Part shown: positions 35,111 through 45,013 of the stretch, piece by piece | Layout of the letters: the number at the start of each line of letters is the position of its first letter | How positions within the stretch are numbered: position 1 is the first letter of the stretch | Translations under genes and position numbers: made by a program | From: B1 sp964443415 | GTDB taxonomy: Bacteria; Bacteroidota; Bacteroidia; UKL13-3 | Direction of reading: 5' to 3' | Length of the DNA: 64,000 nt | NCBI GenBank assembly: GCA_964443415.1 | Contig: CAYUDC010000001.1 | Coordinates: 32,095 to 96,094, forward strand | The notes under the pieces: model-generated | Databases searched by the model: none | What the model was told of the DNA's origin: nothing | What the model saw: only the letters and a program-made list of their open reading frames with translations

Positions 35111-38100
35111 ATGTTATACATCTCCTCTAAACGATTTCGAGAATTTTGGGTCAAACCAATATTTTCGATTGTTGCCATTTTACTAATGGCATCTGGGCTT
35201 TATGCTCAAACAAACATAGCCCCTTTGGCTACTGCTTCCGCGTCTTCCTGTATGACCGGACCGTGTAGTGCATTTAATGATTTAAACTATGGTACTTGTG
35301 GGACGCAATTGGTGTGGATTTCTACATCTGGCCCTCCTGCCGGTACAGAATGGTTAGAGTTTACCTGGCCAACTACGCAAGTGTTTGACAAAATTACCAT
35401 TCACCATGCCCAAACCACTGGCCGCTTTTTGGCGGGTGGAACTATTCAAGTTTGGAATGGTACTTCCTACGTTAATCACCACACTTTTTCTGGATTGAAC
35501 CAAGCGAATTGTGTGAATGATGTAAGTTTCTTACCGGTAGCCTCAACAAGACTACGTATTACTGCTTTTGTAATGGGTACAGGACAGAACTCTAACCCAA
35601 ACTTTCGTGAAATTGAAGTTTGGAGAGGTTCTCTTTCAGGCAATGATGTTGGTATAGCAAGTATTGATTCAGTTGGAACCGTTTGTTCAACAACTGCAAT
35701 TCCTGTCTATGCCACTATTCAAAATTTTGGTACCAACCAAGTTACCTCTGCTAATGTTTTATGGAGTGTAAATGGTGCGTTGCAATCAGTTATCCCTTTT
35801 ACTGGCACTTTGGATACTGCTGGTGGAGCAGGTTCCAACAAAGCTACAGTTCTACTTGGCACTTATGGTTTCTCGCCTACCAATTCTGTTATTAAAGCTT
35901 GGACTAGTCAACCTAATAGTACAGCTGATACCATAAGAGTTAATGATACTGCTTCAGTAACTAAATCAATTGCACTTGCTTCTGGTACTTATACTATTGG
36001 TGGAACTGCTCCAGACTTTGTATCGTTTACTGCTGCTAGAAATGCTTTATATGCTCGCGGTATTTGTGGCCCTGTTACTTTTATAGTAGCCAATGGTACC
36101 TACAATGAGCAAGTAGATTTTACTGGTCATATTTCTGGCGCTTCTGATGTTAATACCATTACTTTTAGAGGTACTAGCAGAGCAGGTACTATTCTTAATT
36201 TTGCTTCTACAAATACGGCTCAAAGGCATACGCTTCTGTTTGCCTCTAATGCGCGTTTTATCACCTTTAGAGACATGACCATTCGTGGTAATGGTAATTT
36301 TGCTGGTGATTTTGCCTTTACTTTAATTATTAACAGTGGTGCCAGAAGCATTAGAGTGGCCAATTGTGATATCTTAGTTGCAGGTGCTAACTCATTATCT
36401 GGTACAACAAATTATATCCCTGTGTTACTTGGTGGTACTTCTTCTTCTTATTCTTCTGGTAGCAGAGTGGATAGCGTAGAAATTGATACTTGTTTAATTA
36501 GCCGTGGGTATTTTGGTGTAGTGAATTATGGTGTTTCTGGTAACCTAGGTTTGAACGTAAAGTTTAGAGGATGTTTATTTAAAGAAAACTATTACTATGG
36601 ATATTACGGTGTTCAAAATGGTAACTTAACTTTAGAGAATAACGATTTCCAATTACAAACTGCTACCACTGGTATTACTCCAATTTATGTTTCTACTGCT
36701 ACTGCACCTACCAATTTTCATCACAGAATTGTAGGTAATAAAATGAGAGAAATAGGGTCTTATGCTATGGCACTCTTTACAGTTACAAATCCATCAACTG
36801 GTAAAGGTTTAATTGCAAACAATGCCATTGGTGGTGCGCAAATTTCTACAACTGGTTATGGAATTTATATGAGTGGCTGTAGCAACTTTATGATGTTGCA
36901 TAACTCTGTAAATTTAAATATTGCAGGATCTACCAATGCAATTTATGCAGGTATATATATTACCAGTGGTTCTGGAAATAGTATCATTAATAATAACCTT
37001 GCTAGAACTGCTTCTGGTGCTGGTATGCCTATGTATTTAGTGACAAGCGCTGTAAGTGATACTTGCGATTACAATAACTATTTTAAGGTAGATACTGTGA
37101 GCGGTTTAATTTATAAAGGAGCTACCTATATGCCTGCTACCTTTAGGGGCACAATGGCTAAGGATAGCTTCTCTTTAAATAACCCTCCTGGATTCTTAAG
37201 TGCTACCAATTTAAATATCAATGTGCCTTGTAATAAAGGTATGGCTTTACCTGTGGTACCAACTGATATCAATGGTTTAGCTCGTTCTATTACTGCTCCA
37301 AATATGGGTGCTTACGAAATGTTAGCGCTTAATAATAACATTGGTATTGAAAGAATTCTTGCACCAACGCCAACTACTTTCACCATTGGAAGTAATGATG
37401 TTTGGGCTTTAATTAGAAATACTGGTATTAATACAGTAAGTAGTTTTGATGTTTCATACACCAATAATGGCGGTACTCCAGTGACACAATCGGTTACTGC
37501 TACATTGGCCGCTTGTGATACCATTAGTGTATTGTTTACAGGTACCAATCAAGTAACTTTAGGTTCAAGCAATAAATTAAAAGTTTATACCAGCGGACCT
37601 AATGCAAGTTTAGATTCATTCCCTGCTAATGACACCTTGGTGGCTGATTTATATGCTCCGTTAAGTGGTAACTATACTATCGGTGGCAGCACTGCAAATT
37701 TTGCCAACTTTACTGCCGCTGTTAATGCCCTTAAAGGTGCTGGTATTGCTGGGCATGTTACTTTTACCGTTAATCCTGGTACTTATAATGAATTTGTGAA
37801 CTTAGATGGAACAATTTTAGGTTTACATGATACTGCAAGGGTATTGTTCAGTGGTGTGGATAAAAACACTGTGATAATAGAAGCTAACAGAGGTTCTGCA
37901 CCAGTGGTGGGTATTTTTGGACATCGTTATATCACCTTTAGGGATATGACCATTAGAAATACTTCTCCTTCAGGTACAGGTTTTGCCATTGTAGGAAATA
38001 CTACCAACAATGCTGGTACTGGTTGTGGAATCATTAATTGTATTGTTGATATGCCAAATGTAACCACAGCTACAGCTTATGGAATATTGGCAACAGGTAC

Positions 38101-41100
38101 TGCCTCTGGTTATGGAATTGGAGCTATGCGCGCTGATTCAATTACCATTGATTCAAATGTGGTAAACAAATCTTTCTATGCTATAACTGTTTATGGTGCT
38201 ACCAATGCATTGTATAACCGTTTTATTAGAATTAGAAATAATACCTGTAACAATATTTACTATATGGGTGCATATGTTGCTTATAACTACAATGCCATTG
38301 ATTTTATAGGTAACAAGTTTACCATGGATCCTACCTATGGTTATTATGGGGTTTATTATTATGCTAACCAAAATGCGAGTGCAACTGTGCCACATAGATT
38401 CCACGGTAATACTGTTATTAATCACGGTGGTTATGGCGCCTTCTTGTATTTCCCAACCACTAACAGTGCAAACTCGGCTATCACAGAAGTGTATAATAAC
38501 ATGATTGTATCTGGCCCAACCTATAACTTTGTGTATGGTATCTATGTGCAAGATCAATCTTCTTCTAGATCAAGAATTATTCATAATACCTCTGTAAATA
38601 GATATCCTACAGGTACGGTGAGTTATGCTGCTATCGGAACAACTGGTTCTACTCAGGTGGTGGTTAAAAATAATATTTGTGTAAATTTAGCTGGTTCGGC
38701 TGCTCCTGCCTACTTTGCTACCAACCCTGCTGCTGGTAATGTTAACCATAATATTTATTGGAATACTGCTGGTACTGCATTGGTTTTTAGAAACGGAACG
38801 TATTGGAACGCCTCTAACTTTAAAACTGCTACAAATGGTGGTGACTCTTCTCACAACATTAACCCAGATTTAGTGAGTGCCACAGACTTACATACTACTA
38901 GTGCTTGTTTGCCTAAAGGTGCTGATTTCTCAGCATTTTTAACCACAGACATTGATGGCGATGTAAGAACCATTCCAAGTATGATTGGTGCTGATGAGGT
39001 GGTGGGTATGAGCAACGACCTTGAAGTTGTTTCTATTCTTGCTCCTTCTATTCCTGTAAGTTTAGGTGCACAAGACCTAAAAGTGTTGGTTAAAAATAGA
39101 GGTACTAATACCGTTACTAGCTTTAACGTTGCTTATAGTTTAAATAATGGTACTCCAGTGGTATTAGCCTACAGTGGGTCTGGTTTGTCTTCTTGTCAAT
39201 CTGATACCATTACCTTTACGGGTACTAACCAAATTACCATTGGAACTGGTGTGAACAATGTAAAAGTTTATACTTATGCTCCAAATGCCAGTGCAGATAG
39301 CAATCCTATTAATGATACTTTAGGAGCCTCATTGGCAGCGCCGCTTTCTGGTAACTATATTGTGGGTGCGGCTCCTTCTGACTTCCCTTCTTTAACAGCT
39401 GCATTGTTGGCTGCCAAAACAAGAGGAATCGCAGGTAGAACTACCTTCTTAATGAAATCAGGTGTATATACTGGTAACTATGCTGTTGAGCCAATGCCTG
39501 GAACTTCTGCTACCAACACAGTAAATATTGAATCATTAACTGGTAACCGTGACGATGTAAGATTTGAATTCTCAAATGATGCTTCAAATCTTCAGGTATT
39601 TAACATCTCTGCAAGTTTTGTAAACTTTAGAAATGTAACCATTCGTCAAACCAATGGTAACCTAACCTCTACCAATACTATTGTGAGATTTAATGGCGCA
39701 CCTACCAACGACTCTTTAGTAAATTGTGTGGTTTGGGGACCTATTTTTGGAGTAGATGGAAATAGCACAGCTAGTTATTCTCTGTATGCTACAGGTATCA
39801 ATACCAATAGATTGATTTTTGAAAACAACTATTTCAAAGGTTCTTTCTATGGAGCTTATTTCTTTGGAAATAATGCAAACTACTCTGTTAAAAATACTGA
39901 ATTTATTGGTAATACTTTTGACAGTGTGACCTATGGTGCTTTATATTACTTATACTATACTACTGGTACAAAAGTTATCAATAATATCTTTAATCATAGG
40001 GTAATTGGTGGTACTTACACCACTGGCTACCAGTATTGGTATTATAATGACTCAGGTTATGTATGTACTAATAACAAAGTTCAAACCTTTGGTGGTAAGA
40101 GTTTATATTGGTACAACTATTATAGTAGAAATGCTGCTTCAAACCCTTCTATCATTGCCAACAATGATGTAAATGGTGCTTCAGCCTTTATTTATTGGGC
40201 ATTGTTTGGTAGTGTTACCAATAACCAAAACTTCTACCATAATACAGTGCATTCTGGTTCAAATTATACTTACTTTAATGCAACTGGAAATAGCAACGTA
40301 AAAGTGTTTAACAACATTTTTGCTGCTTCGGGTACTTATTCATTGTATTGGTCAGGTGCACCTGCAGGTATTGCTCAAATTAATACCGATTACAACTTGT
40401 ATTTTACAACAGGTTCAACTACTCCAATTTATGCAACAGCTGCAAGAACTCTGGCAGCCTTTAAAGGAGCCTACCCTACGTATGATAGAAACTCGGTGCA
40501 AAATAGAGCTCCGTTCATGAGCAACGCTAACCTTATGCCAAATGCAAATGATACAAATGTATGGTTAATCAATGGCAGAGGTGTTCATAACACTATATCT
40601 CCTATAGATTTTGTTGGTGTAACCAGACCAGCTTCTGTATTAAATGGTGCGCCAGATTTAGGTGCCTACGAAGTAACACCTTCTATTAGCACTTTGGCTC
40701 CTTTAGCAACTGTTGTTCCTGCCATTCCAGTAGCGGGTGGTACTCAACATTTCTTAGTAGGTCAAGACTCTGTAGCTAAAATCACTTGGGATCCATTTAC
40801 TTCTTTACCAACTAATGTTTCATTGAGATATTATACTGGCGAACAGCCAAATACTCAAGGTGCTACTGGTAAAGCCATCAATGCTTATTATGATGTGAAG
40901 TTAACAGGCTCTGGCTTGTTGTATAATTTAGACTTGCATTATAAAAATACCCTACGTGGAAATATTGCTGCTCAAGGCGATTTAAGAATGGCTAACTATC
41001 CTGTGGGTTCTTGGAATTACTTAGGTGCAAGTGTAGTGGATAGTACCAGATTAATGGTAAGTACCACGGGTATTTCTGATACAAGTGCCGTTTGGACTTT

Positions 41101-43420
41101 AACAGATGCTACCGATCCACTAACTACTTTCTTAAATATTACTGCTCAGCCTCAAAGCACTACTAAATGTACTGGAGATTCTGCTGTATTCACAGTAGCT
41201 GCAATTGGTACTGGTTTATCTTACCAATGGCAAGTGAATACTGGTACTGGATTTACCAATATTACAGGTGCTACTTCAACTACTTTGGTAGTGAATAGTC
41301 TTACTACTGCATTTAACAACTACAAATACCGTTGTGCTATTTCTAACTTAACAGGTACTGCTCAGTCTAACGAAGCTACCTTAACTATTGGCTCTAGCAC
41401 TAACATTACCACCCAACCAATCAATGCTGCTGGTTGTCAAGGAGACAATGCAGTGTTTACTTTAGGTGCTACAGGTAGTAACTTGGCTTTTGAATGGCAA
41501 GAAAACACTGGTTCTGGTTTTGCTACCATTACTGGTGCTACAGGTTCAACCCTTATCAGAGCAAATATCCAAGCTGCTATGACTGGTTATACTTATAGAT
41601 CTATTGTTACTGGTGCTTGCGGTGTGAGAACTTCAGATACAGTATCTTTAACAGTAAGTGGTCCAATCTCTATTACCACTCAACCAGCTCCAACTACTGT
41701 AAACACTTGTGCAGGTTCAACTGTCAATATTACCATGGTTTCTACTGGTGCCACTACTTATCAATGGCAAATTGATGTGGGTAGTGGTTATGCAAACATT
41801 CCTAATGGTAATGGTGCAAACCTTAGCATTGCCAATGTTCCGGCTAGTTACAATAATGGTACTATCCGTTGTGTGCTAACCAATGCATGTAATACTACTT
41901 TTAGTAATACCGTTTCTATTACCGTTCAAACTCCTGGTTTATGGAGTGGTGTAACAAGCACTGCTTGGACAACTGCTAGTAACTGGGGATGTAGCGCAGT
42001 ACCAACTGCTACTACTGATGTGGTAATTCCTGGTTCTGCTGTAAATATGCCTGCTGCAAGTACTGCAGTTAACATGCGTTCATTAACAGTTGATCCTTCT
42101 GCTACCATTACTTTAAGTGGTGCTGGTGCGCTTAACATTTACGGAAACCTTACCAATAATGGTACAATTTCTGGTGCAAATGCATGGGTTAACTTTATGG
42201 GAACTGCTGCACAAACCATTAATGGTGGTACTTATAATAGAGTTTCTTTAGACAATGCTGCTGGTTTAACTACTACTGCTGCTTTAACCATTAATGATAC
42301 CTTACAATTAGTAAGTGGTAAAGTAACTTTAGGTTCAAACAATCTTACCATTGGATCTTCAGCTAGATTGCTAGGTAACTCTGCTGCTAACTATATTGTA
42401 ACCAATGGAACTGGAAGTTTAGTGATGAATAACATCGGTACTTCTGGTAGAACTGGTGCTATTGTATTCCCAGTGGGTACAGCAAGCAATTACAATCCAG
42501 CTACTTTAAACAATACAGGTGTTGCAGATAACTTTGCAGCTAGAGTAATAACAGGTTCATATCCTGCCTTCACTGGAAGCACACCTTCGGGTGCTGCCTA
42601 CACCAGCAACGTAGTAGATGCTAACTGGATTATCGATGAAGCTATTCAAGGTGGTTCAAACTTGGTGGTGAGCTTACAATGGAATGCTTCGCAAGAGCTT
42701 CCAAGCTTTACTAGAGCTTCTTCATACATTGCTCGTTACTTAGCAAATGGTTGGAACAATGCTGCTGCTTCTGCTGCAACAGGTGCCAATCCTTATGCGA
42801 GCACTGTAAGTGGTATCACTGTTTTAGCTCCAATGGGTGTAGGTTCAAACGGAACCCTTCCTGTAAGCTGGCTATCATTTACTGCTAATGCCAATGGTAT
42901 GGATGCGGTATTAAATTGGGCAACTGCAACAGAGATAAATAACAAAGGATTTGAAGTAGAGCGTTCATTAGATGGCTCAATCTTTAAAACCATTGGTTTT
43001 GTTGAAGGTAACATTAACAGTGGTTCTGTTAAGAACTACAGATTTACTGATAACAGAGCGCTTGAAATGTTTGCTGGTGCTAGCGTTTACTATCGCTTAA
43101 AACAAGTTGATTTAGATGGAAACTATTCTTATAGCAACATCGCCCTATTAAATACTGAAGAAGGTTCTGATATTAGCTTATATCCTAATCCATTTAACAG
43201 TACTACGGGTGTGTATGTAAATGCTACCGAGGATGCCAATGTTACCATCGAAGTGAAAGATTTAATGGGTAGAAGCATCGCTTTAACTACTGCTTCAGTT
43301 GTTAAAGGTGGTCAATACCTAACTATCGAAGCACTTTCAACTGTGGCTGATGGTATGTATTTAGTTCAAGTTGAATTAAATGGTGAACTTAAATCTTTCA
43401 GAGTTCAAAAGACTAAGTAA
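35111..43420 (+). CDS. Giant secreted beta-helix protein (2769 aa) with Ig-like array and T9SS sorting domain
   Basis: Signal peptide 1-33. Residues 34-176 resemble an F5/8 type C (discoidin) carbohydrate-binding domain. Three large units follow (starts at about residues 178, 742 and 1302), each with a CARDB-like beta-sandwich and a right-handed parallel beta-helix closing near GAYE or GADE. About 2008-2275 carries three Ig-like domains (YQWQVNTG, FEWQENTG, YQWQIDVG). A strand-rich repeat, a fibronectin-like stretch (LPVSWLSFTA) and a type A sorting domain (LYPNPF, GMYLVQV) end it. Beta-helix plus discoidin suggests polysaccharide binding or breakdown, but no lyase active site was identified, so adhesion is equally possible. 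Confidence 0.9.
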   Translation: MLYISSKRFREFWVKPIFSIVAILLMASGLYAQTNIAPLATASASSCMTGPCSAFNDLNYGTCGTQLVWISTSGPPAGTEWLEFTWPTTQVFDKITIHHAQTTGRFLAGGTIQVWNGTSYVNHHTFSGLNQANCVNDVSFLPVASTRLRITAFVMGTGQNSNPNFREIEVWRGSLSGNDVGIASIDSVGTVCSTTAIPVYATIQNFGTNQVTSANVLWSVNGALQSVIPFTGTLDTAGGAGSNKATVLLGTYGFSPTNSVIKAWTSQPNSTADTIRVNDTASVTKSIALASGTYTIGGTAPDFVSFTAARNALYARGICGPVTFIVANGTYNEQVDFTGHISGASDVNTITFRGTSRAGTILNFASTNTAQRHTLLFASNARFITFRDMTIRGNGNFAGDFAFTLIINSGARSIRVANCDILVAGANSLSGTTNYIPVLLGGTSSSYSSGSRVDSVEIDTCLISRGYFGVVNYGVSGNLGLNVKFRGCLFKENYYYGYYGVQNGNLTLENNDFQLQTATTGITPIYVSTATAPTNFHHRIVGNKMREIGSYAMALFTVTNPSTGKGLIANNAIGGAQISTTGYGIYMSGCSNFMMLHNSVNLNIAGSTNAIYAGIYITSGSGNSIINNNLARTASGAGMPMYLVTSAVSDTCDYNNYFKVDTVSGLIYKGATYMPATFRGTMAKDSFSLNNPPGFLSATNLNINVPCNKGMALPVVPTDINGLARSITAPNMGAYEMLALNNNIGIERILAPTPTTFTIGSNDVWALIRNTGINTVSSFDVSYTNNGGTPVTQSVTATLAACDTISVLFTGTNQVTLGSSNKLKVYTSGPNASLDSFPANDTLVADLYAPLSGNYTIGGSTANFANFTAAVNALKGAGIAGHVTFTVNPGTYNEFVNLDGTILGLHDTARVLFSGVDKNTVIIEANRGSAPVVGIFGHRYITFRDMTIRNTSPSGTGFAIVGNTTNNAGTGCGIINCIVDMPNVTTATAYGILATGTASGYGIGAMRADSITIDSNVVNKSFYAITVYGATNALYNRFIRIRNNTCNNIYYMGAYVAYNYNAIDFIGNKFTMDPTYGYYGVYYYANQNASATVPHRFHGNTVINHGGYGAFLYFPTTNSANSAITEVYNNMIVSGPTYNFVYGIYVQDQSSSRSRIIHNTSVNRYPTGTVSYAAIGTTGSTQVVVKNNICVNLAGSAAPAYFATNPAAGNVNHNIYWNTAGTALVFRNGTYWNASNFKTATNGGDSSHNINPDLVSATDLHTTSACLPKGADFSAFLTTDIDGDVRTIPSMIGADEVVGMSNDLEVVSILAPSIPVSLGAQDLKVLVKNRGTNTVTSFNVAYSLNNGTPVVLAYSGSGLSSCQSDTITFTGTNQITIGTGVNNVKVYTYAPNASADSNPINDTLGASLAAPLSGNYIVGAAPSDFPSLTAALLAAKTRGIAGRTTFLMKSGVYTGNYAVEPMPGTSATNTVNIESLTGNRDDVRFEFSNDASNLQVFNISASFVNFRNVTIRQTNGNLTSTNTIVRFNGAPTNDSLVNCVVWGPIFGVDGNSTASYSLYATGINTNRLIFENNYFKGSFYGAYFFGNNANYSVKNTEFIGNTFDSVTYGALYYLYYTTGTKVINNIFNHRVIGGTYTTGYQYWYYNDSGYVCTNNKVQTFGGKSLYWYNYYSRNAASNPSIIANNDVNGASAFIYWALFGSVTNNQNFYHNTVHSGSNYTYFNATGNSNVKVFNNIFAASGTYSLYWSGAPAGIAQINTDYNLYFTTGSTTPIYATAARTLAAFKGAYPTYDRNSVQNRAPFMSNANLMPNANDTNVWLINGRGVHNTISPIDFVGVTRPASVLNGAPDLGAYEVTPSISTLAPLATVVPAIPVAGGTQHFLVGQDSVAKITWDPFTSLPTNVSLRYYTGEQPNTQGATGKAINAYYDVKLTGSGLLYNLDLHYKNTLRGNIAAQGDLRMANYPVGSWNYLGASVVDSTRLMVSTTGISDTSAVWTLTDATDPLTTFLNITAQPQSTTKCTGDSAVFTVAAIGTGLSYQWQVNTGTGFTNITGATSTTLVVNSLTTAFNNYKYRCAISNLTGTAQSNEATLTIGSSTNITTQPINAAGCQGDNAVFTLGATGSNLAFEWQENTGSGFATITGATGSTLIRANIQAAMTGYTYRSIVTGACGVRTSDTVSLTVSGPISITTQPAPTTVNTCAGSTVNITMVSTGATTYQWQIDVGSGYANIPNGNGANLSIANVPASYNNGTIRCVLTNACNTTFSNTVSITVQTPGLWSGVTSTAWTTASNWGCSAVPTATTDVVIPGSAVNMPAASTAVNMRSLTVDPSATITLSGAGALNIYGNLTNNGTISGANAWVNFMGTAAQTINGGTYNRVSLDNAAGLTTTAALTINDTLQLVSGKVTLGSNNLTIGSSARLLGNSAANYIVTNGTGSLVMNNIGTSGRTGAIVFPVGTASNYNPATLNNTGVADNFAARVITGSYPAFTGSTPSGAAYTSNVVDANWIIDEAIQGGSNLVVSLQWNASQELPSFTRASSYIARYLANGWNNAAASAATGANPYASTVSGITVLAPMGVGSNGTLPVSWLSFTANANGMDAVLNWATATEINNKGFEVERSLDGSIFKTIGFVEGNINSGSVKNYRFTDNRALEMFAGASVYYRLKQVDLDGNYSYSNIALLNTEEGSDISLYPNPFNSTTGVYVNATEDANVTIEVKDLMGRSIALTTASVVKGGQYLTIEALSTVADGMYLVQVELNGELKSFRVQKTK
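35642..40681 (+). repeat. Three tandem ~1.68-kb CARDB plus beta-helix units
   Basis: Aligned unit starts (NDVGI, NNIGI, NDLEV) are at 35642, 37334 and 39014, with spacings of 1692 and 1680 bp. Each carries SGTYTIGG-type entry into the helix (SGNYTIGG, SGNYIVGA), an ITFRDMTIR-type rung (ITFRDMTIR, VNFRNVTIR), and a closing GAYE/GADE motif. Protein similarity is clear but DNA has diverged more than in the neighbouring gene. Confidence 0.8.
41130..41935 (+). repeat. Three tandem ~270-bp Ig-like domains
   Basis: Copies begin with ITAQP, ITTQP and ITTQP, about 270 bp apart, and each has one Cys near the start, a central YQWQ or FEWQ, and a YRCA, YRSI or IRCV strand. These are Ig-like beta-sandwich repeats common in T9SS cargo. 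Confidence 0.75.
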
Positions 43421-43442
43421 GATTTGGTAACTATATCAAACT

Positions 43443-43472
43443 AAAAAAGCCCCGATTTTCGGGGCTTTTTTA
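43443..43472. terminator. Bidirectional Rho-independent terminator
   Basis: AAAAAAGCCCCGA-TTT-TCGGGGCTTTTTT lies between the convergent giant gene (stop 43420) and the methyltransferase (stop 43512). The stem has A-runs on one side and T-runs on the other, so it can stop transcription from both directions. Confidence 0.9.
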
Positions 43473-43511
43473 GTTTATAAGGAGGATAAATTTTTTTAAG
43501 TATTTGCCTGT

Positions 43512-44294
43512 TTATTTTCTTGCGATTAATACAATATCCCAAGTAAAATCTAAACGATCTTGCGTTAAAAAGAAATCGCTTGTTTGGATGGCCAGTGTTT
43601 CTTTGTTTACTTCTTTTAACTCTTTGCGCATGATGCTGGTAAGGAAGTTATAAGGCGCCACCAACCAAGAAGAGGGAATTAATTTGTGTAGCCCCAAAGG
43701 ATCTAACCTCAGAATTTTCTTCGCCCATTTGGCATTGTCTTCATAATATTTATTTACCCTTTCGCTACCTTGCACTCCCCATAGTTCTATAGAGGTAAAT
43801 ATTGCTCCAGCCTCTTTTTCCATTTCGGCAAAGGTATATTCATGCACATGAAAGGGGTTTCTGGCAATGCTCATTTTATTATTAGGAGTAGTGCATAAGA
43901 ATATGCCACCTGGTTTTAACACGCGCATCACATCCTTCATAAAACCTGCTCTGTCTTCAATATGCTCGATAAATTGAAAGGCTGTGATAACGTCTAAGCT
44001 ATTGCTCTCTAGTGGCAATGGAGGAACTTTGCCACTGATAAAGGAAAGATTGTTTAGGTGTTTATATTTTTCTCTGGCCACTTTAAGGGTTGGCTCACTG
44101 TAATCTACCCCAATAACACTATCCACGTGGCTAGCATAAGATTGGGTGCCATATCCATCTGCACAGCCAATATCTGCAATCCTTTTTCCTTTAACATATT
44201 GTAATGCCCATTCGTAGGCAAAAAAGCATCTTTTTACTGTAACATTGTTGCTATCTTCAAAGCTGGGTCTTTCTCTATCAAACGATTCTGCCAT
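43512..44294 (-). CDS. Class I SAM-dependent methyltransferase
   Basis: 260 residues. Motif I RIADIGCADGYG and the following VIGVDYSE and LDVITAFQFIEHI identify a Methyltransf_11/25-type enzyme. LKPGGIFLCTTPN is the usual strand 5 region. The C-terminal 100 residues form an added cap with HVHEYTFAEME, seen in methyltransferases acting on sugars or polyketide-like substrates. The substrate cannot be assigned. It is a single gene diverging from a DUF2461 gene, with overlapping promoters in the 65-bp gap. Confidence 0.88.
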   Translation of the reverse strand: MAESFDRERPSFEDSNNVTVKRCFFAYEWALQYVKGKRIADIGCADGYGTQSYASHVDSVIGVDYSEPTLKVAREKYKHLNNLSFISGKVPPLPLESNSLDVITAFQFIEHIEDRAGFMKDVMRVLKPGGIFLCTTPNNKMSIARNPFHVHEYTFAEMEKEAGAIFTSIELWGVQGSERVNKYYEDNAKWAKKILRLDPLGLHKLIPSSWLVAPYNFLTSIMRKELKEVNKETLAIQTSDFFLTQDRLDFTWDIVLIARK

Positions 44295-44316
44295 GTGTTA
44301 TTTATTAAGGGCTTAT

Positions 44317-44346
44317 TTTGCGAAAATAGGCAATTCGCTACCTTTG
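44317..44346 (+). promoter_or_regulatory. Bacteroidota-type promoter TTTG-N18-TACCTTTG for the DUF2461 gene
   Basis: TTTG at 44317-44320 and TACCTTTG at 44339-44346 match the primary-sigma consensus TTTG/TAnnTTTG with an 18-bp spacer. The ATG at 44360 follows after 13 bp. This is the best promoter in the window. Confidence 0.6.
44321..44328 (-). promoter_or_regulatory. Putative -7 element, TATTTTCG, for the methyltransferase
   Basis: Minus-strand TATTTTCGC, 26 bp before the ATG at 44294. It directly abuts the -33 TTTG of the opposite promoter, so the two promoters overlap back to back. Confidence 0.4.
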
Positions 44347-44359
44347 ATAAAAAAATAGT

Positions 44360-45013
44360 ATGGATTTTATTGAACTACATCGTTTTCTTTCAGAATTACG
44401 AGATAATAATCATAAAGAATGGTTCGATAACCACCGTAAACGATATGAATCTTTACGAGCAGATTGGATAAAGTTTGTAGATCAGCTAATTCAAGAGATT
44501 GCCATTTTTGATCCAGATATTGCTGGCTTGGTGGCAAAAGACTGCATTTTTAGGATCAATAAGGATATTCGTTTTTCCAAAGATAAATCGCCGTATAAAA
44601 CCAATTTTGGTGCTAGTATCAATATCGGAGGCAAAAAGGAGTTTGTGGGGGGCTATTATTTGCACTTTGCACCAGACGAAATGTTTGCAGCAGGAGGTAT
44701 TTACATGCCTAGCCCGCAAAAGTTGGCTGCCATGCGTCAAGAGATTGATTATAATTTTGAGGCTTTTCAAAAAATTGTTCAATCAAAAGCGTCACTCAAG
44801 CGATTCTCTAAGTTAGATGGCGAGAAGCTTGCCAGACCCCCAAAGGGCTATGAAGCAGATAACCAGGCTATTGAGTATCTAAAAATGAAAAGCTTTATCT
44901 GGACAGAGCATTTTACTTTGGATCAATTTGCTAAAAAAACCTTGTTGAAGGATTTATCCAAGAGTTATTTAGAAATGAAACCGTTAAATGACTTTATTAG
45001 GAATTGCGAGTGA
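44360..45013 (+). CDS. DUF2461 domain-containing protein
   Basis: 217 residues. The opening FLSELRDNNHKEWFDNHRKR, then FRINKDIRFSKDKSPYKTNF and GGYYLHFAPDE, are the hallmarks of DUF2461 (TIGR02453), widespread in bacteria and also seen in fungi, with no proven function. It is full length and cytosolic, with no signal or membrane helix. Its last 17 bases overlap the convergent isochorismate synthase gene. Confidence 0.92.
   Translation: MDFIELHRFLSELRDNNHKEWFDNHRKRYESLRADWIKFVDQLIQEIAIFDPDIAGLVAKDCIFRINKDIRFSKDKSPYKTNFGASINIGGKKEFVGGYYLHFAPDEMFAAGGIYMPSPQKLAAMRQEIDYNFEAFQKIVQSKASLKRFSKLDGEKLARPPKGYEADNQAIEYLKMKSFIWTEHFTLDQFAKKTLLKDLSKSYLEMKPLNDFIRNCE

Noticed and set aside
36047..36229. Short minus-strand frames inside the two giant genes (also near 28724, 30722, 33548 and 38153)
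   Set aside because: They follow from the repetitive, low-complexity coding strand and have no signal, promoter or family resemblance.
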